From NCBI GenBank assembly GCA_021741765.1, contig JAIOXH010000005.1, positions 1 to 32,910 on the forward strand: 32,910 bases of DNA, read 5' to 3'. The position numbers and the translations under genes are program-made. This DNA comes from Aurantimicrobium sp. (GTDB lineage: Bacteria > Actinomycetota > Actinomycetes > Actinomycetales > Microbacteriaceae). Below are positions 11,040-20,445 of this stretch, in pieces (within the stretch, counting starts at the first letter, position 1; every line of letters starts with the position of its first letter). The notes beneath the pieces are model-generated. The model saw only the letters and a program-made list of their open reading frames with translations. It did not search any database and was not told the origin of the DNA.

Positions 11040-12458
11040 ATGTCCGACATCTTGATCAACCGCCCCGAACTCGACACGCTCGGAGTTTACGAGTTTGGCT
11101 GGCACGACACCGATGCCGCCGGAGCGAGTGCTCGTCGTGGGTTGTCTGAGGCCGTTGTTCGCGACATCAGTGCGCTCAAATCAGAGCCCGAATGGATGCT
11201 GGCGTCTCGCCTCAAGGCCCTCGGTCTCTTCGGACGTAAACCGATGCCCACCTGGGGTGCCGACCTCACGGGAATCGACTTCGACAACATCAAGTACTTT
11301 GTTCGAGCTAGCGAGCAGCAGGCCCAAACGTGGGACGACCTTCCTGATGACATCAAGACCACCTATGAGCGTCTGGGAATCCCCGAGGCAGAGCGTCAGC
11401 GTCTGGTCTCCGGCGTAGCCGCTCAGTACGAGTCGGAAGTTGTCTACCACCAGATCAACGAAGAGCTGGAGCGTCAGGGCGTCATATTCATGGACACCGA
11501 CACCGCGCTTCGGGAACACCCCGAATTCTTCGAAGAGTACTTCGGAACCGTGATTCCTGCCGGTGACAACAAGTTCGCTGCGCTTAACTCTGCTGTCTGG
11601 TCGGGCGGTTCGTTCGTATACGTTCCCAAGGGCGTTCACGTTGAGATTCCCCTTCAGGCCTACTTCCGTATCAACACGGAAAACATGGGTCAGTTCGAGA
11701 GAACGCTCATCATCGCCGACGAAGACAGCTACGTTCACTACATCGAGGGCTGCACGGCCCCCATCTACAAGAGTGATTCGTTGCACTCGGCCGTTGTTGA
11801 GATTGTCGTCAAGAAGGGCGCCCGCGTGCGCTACACGACCATTCAGAACTGGTCGAACAACGTCTACAACCTCGTCACGAAGCGTGCCATCGCGCATGAG
11901 AACGCCACCATGGAGTGGATCGATGGCAACATCGGCTCCAAGGTCACCATGAAGTACCCCAGTGTTTACTTGGTGGGAGAAGGCGCTAAGGGCGAGACCC
12001 TCTCTGTTGCCTTTGCCGGCCCGGGACAGCACCAGGACGCGGGAGCCAAGATGGTTCACATGGCGCCCAACACCAGCTCGTCGATAGTCTCGAAGTCGAT
12101 TGCGCGTGGAGGTGGACGTGCGGGTTATCGCGGAGAGATCCGAGTAGATGAGAAGGCCCACAACTCAGCCAACACCGTTCGTTGCGATGCGCTGCTGGTT
12201 GACACCATCAGCCGCAGCGACACGTATCCGGCCATCGACATTCGGGTTGACGACGTCACCCTGGGCCACGAGGCCACTGTTTCTCGAGTCAGCGAAGAGC
12301 AACTTTTTTATCTGATGTCGCGCGGCCTCGCTGAGGATGAAGCCATGGCCATGATTGTTCGCGGCTTCATCGAACCTATTTCTCGAGAACTCCCCATGGA
12401 GTATGCCCTCGAGCTCAACAAACTCATCGAGATGGGTATGGAAGGGTCAGTCGGCTAG
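11040..12458 (+). CDS. sufB: Fe-S cluster assembly protein SufB
   Basis: 472 aa; [85 protein letters not shown]. Confidence 0.97.
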   Translation: MSDILINRPELDTLGVYEFGWHDTDAAGASARRGLSEAVVRDISALKSEPEWMLASRLKALGLFGRKPMPTWGADLTGIDFDNIKYFVRASEQQAQTWDDLPDDIKTTYERLGIPEAERQRLVSGVAAQYESEVVYHQINEELERQGVIFMDTDTALREHPEFFEEYFGTVIPAGDNKFAALNSAVWSGGSFVYVPKGVHVEIPLQAYFRINTENMGQFERTLIIADEDSYVHYIEGCTAPIYKSDSLHSAVVEIVVKKGARVRYTTIQNWSNNVYNLVTKRAIAHENATMEWIDGNIGSKVTMKYPSVYLVGEGAKGETLSVAFAGPGQHQDAGAKMVHMAPNTSSSIVSKSIARGGGRAGYRGEIRVDEKAHNSANTVRCDALLVDTISRSDTYPAIDIRVDDVTLGHEATVSRVSEEQLFYLMSRGLAEDEAMAMIVRGFIEPISRELPMEYALELNKLIEMGMEGSVG

Positions 12459-13628
12459 ATGACCCAGAAAACTTCTGCCGAGCATTCGCCGGCAGCCTTC
12501 TACAACGCTGACGCTCTGCCCCCCGTTCAGACGCGACGCGAGCGCTTAAGCGCGTTTTCGACCGACGATCTCAATCCTGTGTCGTCACGTTCTGCCGAGT
12601 GGCGTTTTAGCCCGCTTGACCGCATTGAGAACCTCACGAGCGGCGAGCGAGATGGATCAGATGTTCCTGCCGCCTACGACATCACCGGGGCCGCCAGCGT
12701 GGCCCACGTGCCCATGAGCGACCCGCTGATTGGTCGATGCGGTCGCCCCGAAGAGGTGGCAAGCGCCCTCGCCTGGCACGACACCAAGAACGCACTCATC
12801 ATCACGGCATCTGCTCAAGACGCGTCCGAGGTGTGGATCACGCGTGACGCCCTGGGCTTGTCGGCCAGAGCCGGGCACACCGTTATCGACGTGGCACCGT
12901 TCGCCAAGACGACCATTGTGTTTGACAATCGTGGCGATGCGATGCTCAGCGAGAATGTCGAAATCCATGTGGGTGAATCAGCTCAGGTTGTCGTTGTCAG
13001 CCTGCAGCAGTGGAATCACGGCGCCGTGCACCTGGCATCGCACTTCTGTCGGATTGCAGCGAACGCGTCTCTCACCCACGCCGTTATCACCTTGGGAGGG
13101 GGAGTAACGCGCATCAACCCCACCGCCCACCTTGCCGAGAATGCGGGCTCGGCAACCCTGCTCGGCCTATATACCGCCGATGCTGGCTCGCACATTGAGT
13201 CGCAGGTTTTCGTCAACCACGACGCACCGAATACCGTCAGCCGGGTCTCTTACAAAGGGGCCCTGCGTGGCGCCGGCGCGCGCACCGTCTGGATCGGCGA
13301 TGTGCTCATCGGTCGAGAGGCCACGGGCACAGACTCCTACGAGCAGAACCGCAACCTCATCTTGGCGGAGGGTGCGCGTGCCGATTCTGTGCCGAACCTC
13401 GAGATTGAAACCGGCGACATCGTGGGGGCCGGACACGCAAGTGCCACGGGCCGCTTTGACGGCGAACAGCTGTTCTACCTTCGTTCTCGCGGCATCACCG
13501 AGCACGAAGCACGGCAACTGGTCGTCCGTGGCTTCCTCAACGAAGTGCTCGCCATGGTTCCTGTTCCCCGCGTTCAGGCCATCGTGCATGACGCCCTTGA
13601 TGAAGCTCTCGAGGAGGTATCGGCATGA
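12459..13628 (+). CDS. sufD: Fe-S cluster assembly protein SufD
   Basis: 389 aa; directly abuts sufB; SYKGALRGAGARTVWIGDVLIGREATGTDSYEQNRNLIL..., GHASATGRFDGEQLFYLRSRGITEHEARQLVVRGF. Confidence 0.95.
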   Translation: MTQKTSAEHSPAAFYNADALPPVQTRRERLSAFSTDDLNPVSSRSAEWRFSPLDRIENLTSGERDGSDVPAAYDITGAASVAHVPMSDPLIGRCGRPEEVASALAWHDTKNALIITASAQDASEVWITRDALGLSARAGHTVIDVAPFAKTTIVFDNRGDAMLSENVEIHVGESAQVVVVSLQQWNHGAVHLASHFCRIAANASLTHAVITLGGGVTRINPTAHLAENAGSATLLGLYTADAGSHIESQVFVNHDAPNTVSRVSYKGALRGAGARTVWIGDVLIGREATGTDSYEQNRNLILAEGARADSVPNLEIETGDIVGAGHASATGRFDGEQLFYLRSRGITEHEARQLVVRGFLNEVLAMVPVPRVQAIVHDALDEALEEVSA

Positions 13629-13951
13629 GCGAGGAGCTCGTCTGCGCTGCGGATGACCTCGTCGTCGACCAGGCGAAGCGTGTCGTAGTGGGTCAGATTC
13701 CCGTTGCTCTCGTTCTGGATTCGACGGGCGCGATCCACGCCATTGGCGATACCTGCACGCACGGCGATATCTCGCTGGCGGAAGGTTTCGTCGAAGACGG
13801 CACGCTCGAGTGCTGGGCGCACGGCTCGAAGTTCGAGCTCACCACCGGAAAGCCGCTCACCCTGCCCGCGTTCGAGCCCGTGCCCGTCTTTACGGTCTCC
13901 GTGCGCGACGGAAATGTTTACATCGACCCCACGACCCCGAAGGTGCTTTAG
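13625..13951 (+). CDS. Rieske (2Fe-2S) non-heme iron oxygenase-type ferredoxin subunit
   Basis: 108 aa; 4-bp overlap with sufD; Rieske motifs CTHGDISL and CWAHGSKFEL. Confidence 0.92.
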   Translation: MSEELVCAADDLVVDQAKRVVVGQIPVALVLDSTGAIHAIGDTCTHGDISLAEGFVEDGTLECWAHGSKFELTTGKPLTLPAFEPVPVFTVSVRDGNVYIDPTTPKVL

Positions 13952-13954
13952 ATT

Positions 13955-14716
13955 ATGTCAACGCTCACGATTACCGACCTGCACGTCACTGTGGAAACCG
14001 AGAACGGTCCACTTGAGATTCTTCGCGGGGTCGACATGGTCATCAACTCTGGCGAGACCCACGCCGTGATGGGGCCGAACGGATCGGGCAAGTCAACCCT
14101 GGCGTACACAATCGCCGGTCACCCCAAGTACACCGTGACCAAGGGCAGCATCGACTTTGACGGCCAAGATGTCCTTGCGATGAGTGTTGACGAACGGGCG
14201 CGTTCCGGCCTCTTTCTCGCCATGCAGTATCCGGTGGAGATTCCCGGAGTTGCCGTGAGTAACTTTCTCCGCACCGCTAAGACAGCCATTGATGGTCAGG
14301 CTCCGCCCATCCGCACGTGGGTGAAAGACGTGAAGCAGTCGATGTCAGAGATGCGCATGGATCCCAGTTTTGGCGAGCGCAGTGTGAACGAGGGGTTCTC
14401 GGGCGGCGAAAAGAAACGCCACGAGATAGTGCAGCTCGACCTGCTCAAGCCAAAGATGGCCGTACTCGACGAAACCGACTCAGGACTCGACGTTGACGCG
14501 TTGCGGGTTGTGAGCGAAGGCGTGAACCGCGTCAAGGAAGAGACGGGACTGGGTGTGCTTCTGATTACCCACTACACGCGCATCCTTCGCTACATCAAGC
14601 CAGATTTCGTTCATGTTTTTGTAAACGGCCGCATTGCTGAGGAGGGTGGCCCGGCACTGGCCGACCGCCTCGAAGCCGAAGGGTACGACCGCTTTACCGA
14701 GACGGCCGACGCATGA
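13955..14716 (+). CDS. sufC: Fe-S cluster assembly ATPase SufC
   Basis: 253 aa; Walker A GPNGSGKST, EGFSGGEKKRHEIVQLDLLKPKMAVLDETDSGLDVDAL, THYTRILRYIKPDFVHVFVNGRI. Confidence 0.97.
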   Translation: MSTLTITDLHVTVETENGPLEILRGVDMVINSGETHAVMGPNGSGKSTLAYTIAGHPKYTVTKGSIDFDGQDVLAMSVDERARSGLFLAMQYPVEIPGVAVSNFLRTAKTAIDGQAPPIRTWVKDVKQSMSEMRMDPSFGERSVNEGFSGGEKKRHEIVQLDLLKPKMAVLDETDSGLDVDALRVVSEGVNRVKEETGLGVLLITHYTRILRYIKPDFVHVFVNGRIAEEGGPALADRLEAEGYDRFTETADA

Positions 14717-15039
14717 GCGCACTCTCTGACGAGAAGTACAACGCCTGTATCGAAGCGCTCAAAGAGGTTGTCGACCCCGAACTGGGCATCAACATTGTGG
14801 ACCTGGGACTCATCTACGACCTCTCGTGGTACGAGGAAAACAATGCCCTCATCATTCACATGACCCTGACCAGTGCCGGTTGCCCGCTCACCGACGTGAT
14901 CGAGGAGCAGACCGGCCAATCTCTCGACGGTGTTGTTGACGCGTTCCGCATCAACTGGGTCTGGATGCCGCCGTGGGGTCAGGAGCGCATTACTGATGAG
15001 GGGCGCGACATGATGCGCGCTCTGGGATTCTCGATCTAG
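14713..15039 (+). CDS. sufT: Metal-sulfur cluster assembly factor (SufT-like, MIP18/DUF59 family)
   Basis: 108 aa; 4-bp overlap with sufC; LKEVVDPELGINIVDLGLIYDL, MTLTSAGCPLTDVIEEQ. Confidence 0.9.
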   Translation: MSALSDEKYNACIEALKEVVDPELGINIVDLGLIYDLSWYEENNALIIHMTLTSAGCPLTDVIEEQTGQSLDGVVDAFRINWVWMPPWGQERITDEGRDMMRALGFSI

Positions 15040-15081
15040 GGTTTTCTTCGCCGAACTGAACCAGAAGCGTTTCTCGTGGCG

Positions 15082-15699
15082 TTAGGACGCTTTACTGTTG
15101 AGCAGCTTCCACGTAAGGGGGAGCAGTGCACCGGCCAAGAGTGCCTTGATCAGGTCGCCCACAATGAACGGCACGAGACCGAGAGAAAACACGGTTCCGG
15201 CATCGGCGGGCAGTCCGTTTGCCGCAAAGAAAGCGGCCAGCACGGGAAGACCACAGGCGTAAATGATGACCTCGGCCACGAGGAACGACACGACGGCCTT
15301 GAGAACCTTGCGATCCCAGGCGAGCTTGGCAAACCAGCCCAGCGCCACTGACGCCACGATAAACCCGACGAGGTAACCCAGGGTAGGCAGAGCGAGAACG
15401 GCGAGACCCGTCGTGTGCGAGCCGTCAGCCTGAGCCGCCAAAACCGGAAGCCCAGCCACCGCCAGAAGAAGGTAGGCGGACGTCGCAATCGCGGCGCGAA
15501 TGGGCCCGAGCGACGCACCGACCAACAGGACGGCAAAAGTCTGACCGGTGATGGGCACAGGCCACATGGGGATCTGAATCTGTGCCGCGCCCGCAATCAA
15601 CGCAATGCTGAGCACGATGTAGATGGCGCTGACAGCTACGTTTCGGGCTCCGAGACGGTCTACGAGAACGGGGCTTCTCAGGGCAAGAGAGTTCGACAT
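15082..15699 (-). CDS. bioY: Biotin transporter BioY
   Basis: IQIPMWPVPITGQTFAVLLVGASLGPIRAAIATSAYLLLAVAGLPVLA, PTLGYLVGFIVASVALGWFA; start taken as MSNSLALRS (upstream MRSD start at 15711 possible). Confidence 0.92.
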   Translation of the reverse strand: MSNSLALRSPVLVDRLGARNVAVSAIYIVLSIALIAGAAQIQIPMWPVPITGQTFAVLLVGASLGPIRAAIATSAYLLLAVAGLPVLAAQADGSHTTGLAVLALPTLGYLVGFIVASVALGWFAKLAWDRKVLKAVVSFLVAEVIIYACGLPVLAAFFAANGLPADAGTVFSLGLVPFIVGDLIKALLAGALLPLTWKLLNSKAS

Positions 15700-15744
15700 G
15701 TCACTCCTCAATCGGACGGCGCGAGGGCGCCTGTTGCATCCATC

Positions 15745-16596
15745 TTAGCTTCGTGTCGTCCACTGTTCCACGAGTTCGTCTTCCGCTGCAGAATCATCGA
15801 CGCGACCCTGTGAGGGTCGTTTGGTGGGCGCCGGAGTGCCGGCGCGTATGCGCCGTTCTCGTCTGATTGCCCAGAGCAGGGCGATGACACCAAGTATCGC
15901 AAATGCCATCCACTGGAAGGCATAGCTCAGGTGATTGCCCTCGCTGGTGGACGGTTTTGCGAGGGGAGCGCCGGCTGGCGCGGCCGGGCTTTCGGCCATC
16001 AGCTCACCGTAAAAGTGGGAATAGACGGGCACGCCCCACCTCTCCGCCAAGGCACCCAGTTCTATGGTGGGAACGAGGTTGGCCGACGCAGACTGCCCGG
16101 GGATGCTCCGTTCGCCCGTTCTCAGCCGGGCCGTAACGACGACGGAACCTTCGGGGGGTGCCGGAACAGCCGCCGGTCCCGAGCCGGTGGCGTCCTTCTC
16201 AATCCATCCTCGATCGACAACAAACACGGTTCCGTCGTTAGTCACGAGGGGGGTCAGAATCTCAAACCCTGGCCCCTGTTCCGATGTGCGATTTCGCACG
16301 AGTACCTGGTCAGCAGTCGCGTATGTACCCTCCACAATGACGGGGCGCCATTCGGCATCGGGGTCTGCACTCTCGCGACTCGGCACTAACTCACTCAGGA
16401 CAACCGGTGTGGCATCGAAGTTCGCCTGAACCCGGGTAATCTCGGCAACTGTTTCTTCGCGTCTATCCAGTTGCCAAAGGCCTAAACCAACGCAGGACGC
16501 CCCGAAGATCGCGGTCAGAGCGGCGTAGGCGAACCACCGGCGCCACCCAGAAACTGTCGACGAGGTGTCGGTACCCTGAGCAGCGCGCTGCGTCAC
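15745..16596 (-). CDS. SURF1 family cytochrome oxidase biogenesis protein
   Basis: 283 aa; two TM segments flanking a periplasmic domain; GLGLWQLDRREETVAEI, EWRPVIVEGTY, GWIEKD, HLSYAFQWMAFAILGVIAL. Confidence 0.88.
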   Translation of the reverse strand: MTQRAAQGTDTSSTVSGWRRWFAYAALTAIFGASCVGLGLWQLDRREETVAEITRVQANFDATPVVLSELVPSRESADPDAEWRPVIVEGTYATADQVLVRNRTSEQGPGFEILTPLVTNDGTVFVVDRGWIEKDATGSGPAAVPAPPEGSVVVTARLRTGERSIPGQSASANLVPTIELGALAERWGVPVYSHFYGELMAESPAAPAGAPLAKPSTSEGNHLSYAFQWMAFAILGVIALLWAIRRERRIRAGTPAPTKRPSQGRVDDSAAEDELVEQWTTRS

Positions 16597-16934
16597 CGAC
16601 GTTCTTCCGAAACGGGGTGTGCCTGATCAGAGCTCGTCGAATCGGCCTGCCCAGAACCGGCAAGACCCGGGCTCAGCATTAGCGCACCAGGTCGTACAAC
16701 CTCCGGCACGCTGTCGATGCGAACAGCATTAGCAATAATCACCGCGAAGTAGGGCAAGAAGACGGCGCCGGCCGCGCAAACCAACAACCACCAGCCATCC
16801 ACGAAGACCATCAGAACGATGCACACCACCCGAATGGTCATGGCGACCGTGTACTTGATGAAGCGCACGCGACGCTCATCCGTGGGGGAGCGCTGAAGGG
16901 TGGTAACGGATTGAAGCTGGGAACGCTTCATCAT
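16593..16934 (-). CDS. DUF3099 domain-containing small membrane protein
   Basis: 113 aa; SVTTLQRSPTDERRVRFIKYTVAMTIRVVCIVLMVFVDGWWLLVCAAGAVFLPYFAVIIANAVR; 4-bp overlap with the SURF1 gene. Confidence 0.8.
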   Translation of the reverse strand: MMKRSQLQSVTTLQRSPTDERRVRFIKYTVAMTIRVVCIVLMVFVDGWWLLVCAAGAVFLPYFAVIIANAVRIDSVPEVVRPGALMLSPGLAGSGQADSTSSDQAHPVSEERR

Positions 16935-17008
16935 GCCTCGCTGACGTTAGAGGGAACGCCTCAAGCCTACGACTATGCTGAGTCCGTCGATACACCGAAG
17001 GGCCCCTC

Positions 17009-17716
17009 ATGACAGCACGCACCGTCCTGATTACCGGTGGTAACCGAGGCATCGGGTTCAGTCTCGCCGAAGAGTTTGTGGCCGCAGGTCACCGGGTTGC
17101 GGTGACCGCACGAAACGGTGCCGGACCAGCGGGCAGCCTCACGGTGATTGCGGACGTGACCGACGGCGCAAGCCTGGATCGTGCTTTTGCCGAGGTTGAG
17201 GAGAAGCTCGGTCCCGTTGAGGTCCTCGTTGCCAACGCGGGAATTACCCGTGACACCCTCGTGATGCGCATGTCCGACGACGACTTCGATGACGTCGTCA
17301 ACACCAACCTCGGTGGCGCGTTCCGCGTGGTGAAGAGGGCCACCAAGGGCATGCTCAAAGCAAAGTTCGGTCGCATCATTCTCATCAGTAGTGTCGTGGG
17401 TCTCTACGGATCGGCCGGACAGGTCAACTACGCCGCATCCAAGAGTGCCCTTGTCGGAATGGCGCGCAGTTTGACGCGCGAACTTGGGTCGCGAGGAATC
17501 ACCGCGAACGTGGTAGCGCCGGGCTTCATTGAAACCGATATGACCGCAGCACTTCCCGAGGAACAACAGCTCGAATACAAGCGCAATATTCCCGCGGGAC
17601 GCTTTGCGCAACCGGCGGAAGTGGCCAAGGTGGTTGCCTGGCTGGCCGGAGACGACGCGGGCTATATCTCGGGAGCCGTGATTCCCGTCGACGGAGGATT
17701 GGGCATGGGCCACTAG
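17009..17716 (+). CDS. fabG: 3-oxoacyl-ACP reductase (SDR family)
   Basis: 235 aa; TGGNRGIGFSLAEEF, NAGITRDTLVMRM, SSVVGLYGSAGQVNYAASKSALVGMARSLTRELGSRGITANVVAPGFIETDMT (YxxxK). Confidence 0.93.
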   Translation: MTARTVLITGGNRGIGFSLAEEFVAAGHRVAVTARNGAGPAGSLTVIADVTDGASLDRAFAEVEEKLGPVEVLVANAGITRDTLVMRMSDDDFDDVVNTNLGGAFRVVKRATKGMLKAKFGRIILISSVVGLYGSAGQVNYAASKSALVGMARSLTRELGSRGITANVVAPGFIETDMTAALPEEQQLEYKRNIPAGRFAQPAEVAKVVAWLAGDDAGYISGAVIPVDGGLGMGH

Positions 17717-17750
17717 CCGGATCTCGTCACTCGCGCGTAGACCCGTGACG

Positions 17751-18410
17751 TCAGGTTCGGGCTGAGTTGCGAATCATGTCTATGGCATGACGCATGTCAC
17801 GAACATCGATGGCGACATGCGCGCGATCCCGAACAATGGGCTTGGCGCAAAAGGCAACAGAAAGACCGGCGACCGACATCATGTCGAGGTCGTTGGCTCC
17901 GTCCCCGATGGCCACGGTGTCTTCTCGCAAGAAATCACCTTCGCTGGCCCAATCGAGGAGCGCCTTAGCTTTCGCGGTAGCGTCGACGATATGACCGGAG
18001 ACCTGGCCGCTGAGCGAACCGTCCGGCGCAGTCTCAAGTCTGTTAGCCCGCCACGCGTTCACTCCGAGAGCCTGCGCTACGGGATCAAGCACTTCGTGAA
18101 AGCCGCCGGAAACGACGCACACCCAGCCATCCTCTGCCTGCACGGCGGCAATCAGTTCGGGCACACCTTCCGTTACCGAGACTTTGGCCCGCACGCGCGC
18201 AATAGCCTCGGGCGTGAGTCCTCCCAGCGTGGCCACACGCTCACGAAGGCTCGCCGCAAAATCGAGCTCTCCCCGCATGGCTCGATCGGTTATTTCGGCA
18301 ACAAGTGCCCCGCTGCCAGCCTCGTCTGCTAACAGTTCGATGACCTCGTTGTCAATGAGTGTCGAATCGGCGTCCAGCACAACAAGCTTTCTCCCGAGAC
18401 GCCTATCCAT
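17751..18410 (-). CDS. serB: Phosphoserine phosphatase
   Basis: 219 aa; LVVLDADSTLIDNEVIELLADEAGS, VVSGGFHEVLDPVA, VAIGDGANDLDMM. Confidence 0.92.
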   Translation of the reverse strand: MDRRLGRKLVVLDADSTLIDNEVIELLADEAGSGALVAEITDRAMRGELDFAASLRERVATLGGLTPEAIARVRAKVSVTEGVPELIAAVQAEDGWVCVVSGGFHEVLDPVAQALGVNAWRANRLETAPDGSLSGQVSGHIVDATAKAKALLDWASEGDFLREDTVAIGDGANDLDMMSVAGLSVAFCAKPIVRDRAHVAIDVRDMRHAIDMIRNSART

Positions 18411-18494
18411 GGCTCTAACCCTACGGCAGGCTTATCTCAGGCCCGTGAGGATGATTGTGATGTTCCGCTGTCATCGGCTCATTACGATGGGCAT

Positions 18495-19280
18495 ATGACC
18501 CGAGTTCTAGAGTTTGACCACGTCTCACTTCAGCGAGGCGGGCGGCCCATTTTGCGGGATGTATCGTGGCAGGTTGATTCGCGCGAACGGTGGGTGGTTG
18601 TGGGGCCCAACGGCTCGGGAAAGACGAGCATTCTCGAGATTCTTGCGGGGTGGGATCTGCCCAGTTCGGGGCGCGCGATCGTGCTCGACGAGGAACTCTC
18701 ATCCGCCGACCCCGACTGGTTGCGTCCGCGCATCGGCTTGGCATCGGCAGCCATGCTGAAGCGCTTTGACCCCGAGGAAAGCGTCTCCGACGCCGTTGTG
18801 TCGGCCGCCTATGCAGCCGCGCAGGCTCGCGGCCGGGACATTGATGAGATCGACATTCGACGTGCGCGTCGCGTGTTGGGGGAGTGGGGCCTCGGGGAAC
18901 TTACGTCCCGAACGTTTGGCACTCTCAGCGAGGGTGAACAAAAGCGGCTCCAGTTAGCACGGGCCATCATGACCGACCCTGAACTTCTCCTTCTCGACGA
19001 ACCCACGGCAGGCCTCGATATGGCGGCTCGATCAGACCTTCTGCGCCTCCTGGGCGCTTTCGCTCAGGTCACGTCGTCACCGGCCATCGTTGTGGTCACG
19101 CACCACATTGAAGAGATTCCTGCCGGCTTTACGCACGCCCTCGTGCTGAGGGAAGGATCTGTGGTCGCTGCGGGCAATATCTTTGACACGGTCACTTCCG
19201 ATGTGCTCTCGGTTGCTTACGGTGTGGGCATTGAGGTTACCGCCGTCGATGGTGGCTTCCGGGCGCACGTCGCCTTCTAA
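18495..19280 (+). CDS. ABC transporter ATP-binding protein (no adjacent permease)
   Basis: 261 aa; Walker A GPNGSGKT, signature LSEGEQKRLQLARAI, Walker B LLLLDEPTAGLD, H-loop VVTHH. Confidence 0.92.
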   Translation: MTRVLEFDHVSLQRGGRPILRDVSWQVDSRERWVVVGPNGSGKTSILEILAGWDLPSSGRAIVLDEELSSADPDWLRPRIGLASAAMLKRFDPEESVSDAVVSAAYAAAQARGRDIDEIDIRRARRVLGEWGLGELTSRTFGTLSEGEQKRLQLARAIMTDPELLLLDEPTAGLDMAARSDLLRLLGAFAQVTSSPAIVVVTHHIEEIPAGFTHALVLREGSVVAAGNIFDTVTSDVLSVAYGVGIEVTAVDGGFRAHVAF

Positions 19281-19355
19281 ATCTCTGATAAAGTAAGGCG
19301 TTCGCTTCGGCGATTCACCCGTGATGGCAACATCCGCAGACAACAAGGACTATTG

Positions 19356-19613
19356 ATGAAGGCTGAAATTCACCCCGAGTACCAGGCAGTCGTATTCCAC
19401 GACCTCGCGTCGGGAGAGTCATTCCTCACTCGATCCACGGCGACCTCGTCAAAAACTGTCACGTGGGAGGACGGCGTCGAATACCCCGTCATCGACGTTG
19501 AAATCAGCAACGCGTCGCACCCGTTCTACACGGGCAAGCAGCGCATCATGGACTCGGCCGGTCGTGTCGAGAAGTTCAACCAGCGCTTCAAGGGCTTCGG
19601 CGGAAGCAACTAG
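19356..19613 (+). CDS. rpmE2: 50S ribosomal protein L31 type B (Cys-free)
   Basis: [31 protein letters not shown]...[28 protein letters not shown]; no cysteines. Confidence 0.96.
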   Translation: MKAEIHPEYQAVVFHDLASGESFLTRSTATSSKTVTWEDGVEYPVIDVEISNASHPFYTGKQRIMDSAGRVEKFNQRFKGFGGSN

Positions 19614-19625
19614 TCTTTTTTCAGA

Positions 19626-19653
19626 AACGGGCATCGCGCAAGCGGTGCCCGTT
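19626..19653 (+). terminator. Candidate Rho-independent terminator after rpmE2
   Basis: aacgggca-(tcgcgcaagcgg)-tgcccgtt perfect 8-bp stem followed by cttgcgtt, in the rpmE2 / exonuclease convergent gap. Confidence 0.65.
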
Positions 19654-19659
19654 CTTGCG

Positions 19660-20364
19660 TTAACGAACGGGCCATTTTCCGTCGTCGGCATAAGGCGTTT
19701 TTCCCTGAGATGTCAGGTAGGCCGCGAAACTCGCCGCCTGTTCCGCTGCCCAGTGAACCTGAGCGTCGTGGAGCTGCAGTGCCGTCATCGAAAGTTTCTC
19801 GGAGTGAACCCTAGCCAGAGCCTGAGCGATGCGCCCGGCAGCAATCGCGTCTGCCGAGGCATCGTGTGCGTGTTCGAGCCCAACAGCGTAGTGTTCGGCG
19901 GCATTCTCGAGACGACGCTTGCCCTTACGGTAACGGTCAACCTGTTTATCAATCACGAGGGGGTCGATAACGGGTCGCACATCGCCCAGCGGCTCGAGCC
20001 CGTAGCGCTTTGCCTCTCGGTCAAGAATCGTGAAGTCGTAACTGGCGTTGTAGGCAACGATCGGAATACCAGAGTCTAAGTGAGCGGCGAGGACAGCAAG
20101 GATCTCAGCAATTGCGGCTGCGGGCTCCCGGCCGTGCTCCACCGCGTGTGCAGTGGTGATGCCGTGTACACTCGTAGCAATTTCCGGAATCTCAATACCC
20201 GGGTTGATCAACCAGTCGCGGGCTTCGCTGACCTGACCGGCGAAATCCAGCAGACTTACATGAGCGCTGACAATTCGAGTGGTCTCGGGAGCGAGTCCGG
20301 TGGTTTCCGTATCGAAAACGGCAAGAGTACGGGCCCATTCGGGAAGCTCTATCGGTGCATTCAC
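19660..20364 (-). CDS. 3'-5' exonuclease (DnaQ / DNA polymerase III epsilon-like)
   Basis: 234 aa; LAVFDTETTGLAPETTRIVSAHV, VHGITTAHAVEHGREPAAAIAEI, IVAYNASYDFTIL, HDASADAIAAGRI (DEDD motifs). Confidence 0.92.
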   Translation of the reverse strand: MNAPIELPEWARTLAVFDTETTGLAPETTRIVSAHVSLLDFAGQVSEARDWLINPGIEIPEIATSVHGITTAHAVEHGREPAAAIAEILAVLAAHLDSGIPIVAYNASYDFTILDREAKRYGLEPLGDVRPVIDPLVIDKQVDRYRKGKRRLENAAEHYAVGLEHAHDASADAIAAGRIAQALARVHSEKLSMTALQLHDAQVHWAAEQAASFAAYLTSQGKTPYADDGKWPVR

Positions 20365-20445
20365 GCCCTCACTCTACGCGTGTCGACAGACAACGTTCAG
20401 AGGGCAACGCCAACGCGATAGGACCCTGCGCGTAGACTTACGCGC

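Noticed and set aside
11181-12161. 326-aa minus-strand ORF antisense to sufB
   Set aside because: Fully inside sufB on the opposite strand; composition (Val/Gly/Asp/Arg-rich) is typical of codon-bias antisense translation, with no motif.
17725-17750. Weak hairpin cgtcac...gtgacg between fabG and serB
   Set aside because: Six-bp stem with a 14-nt loop and no U-tract; not strong enough to call a terminator.
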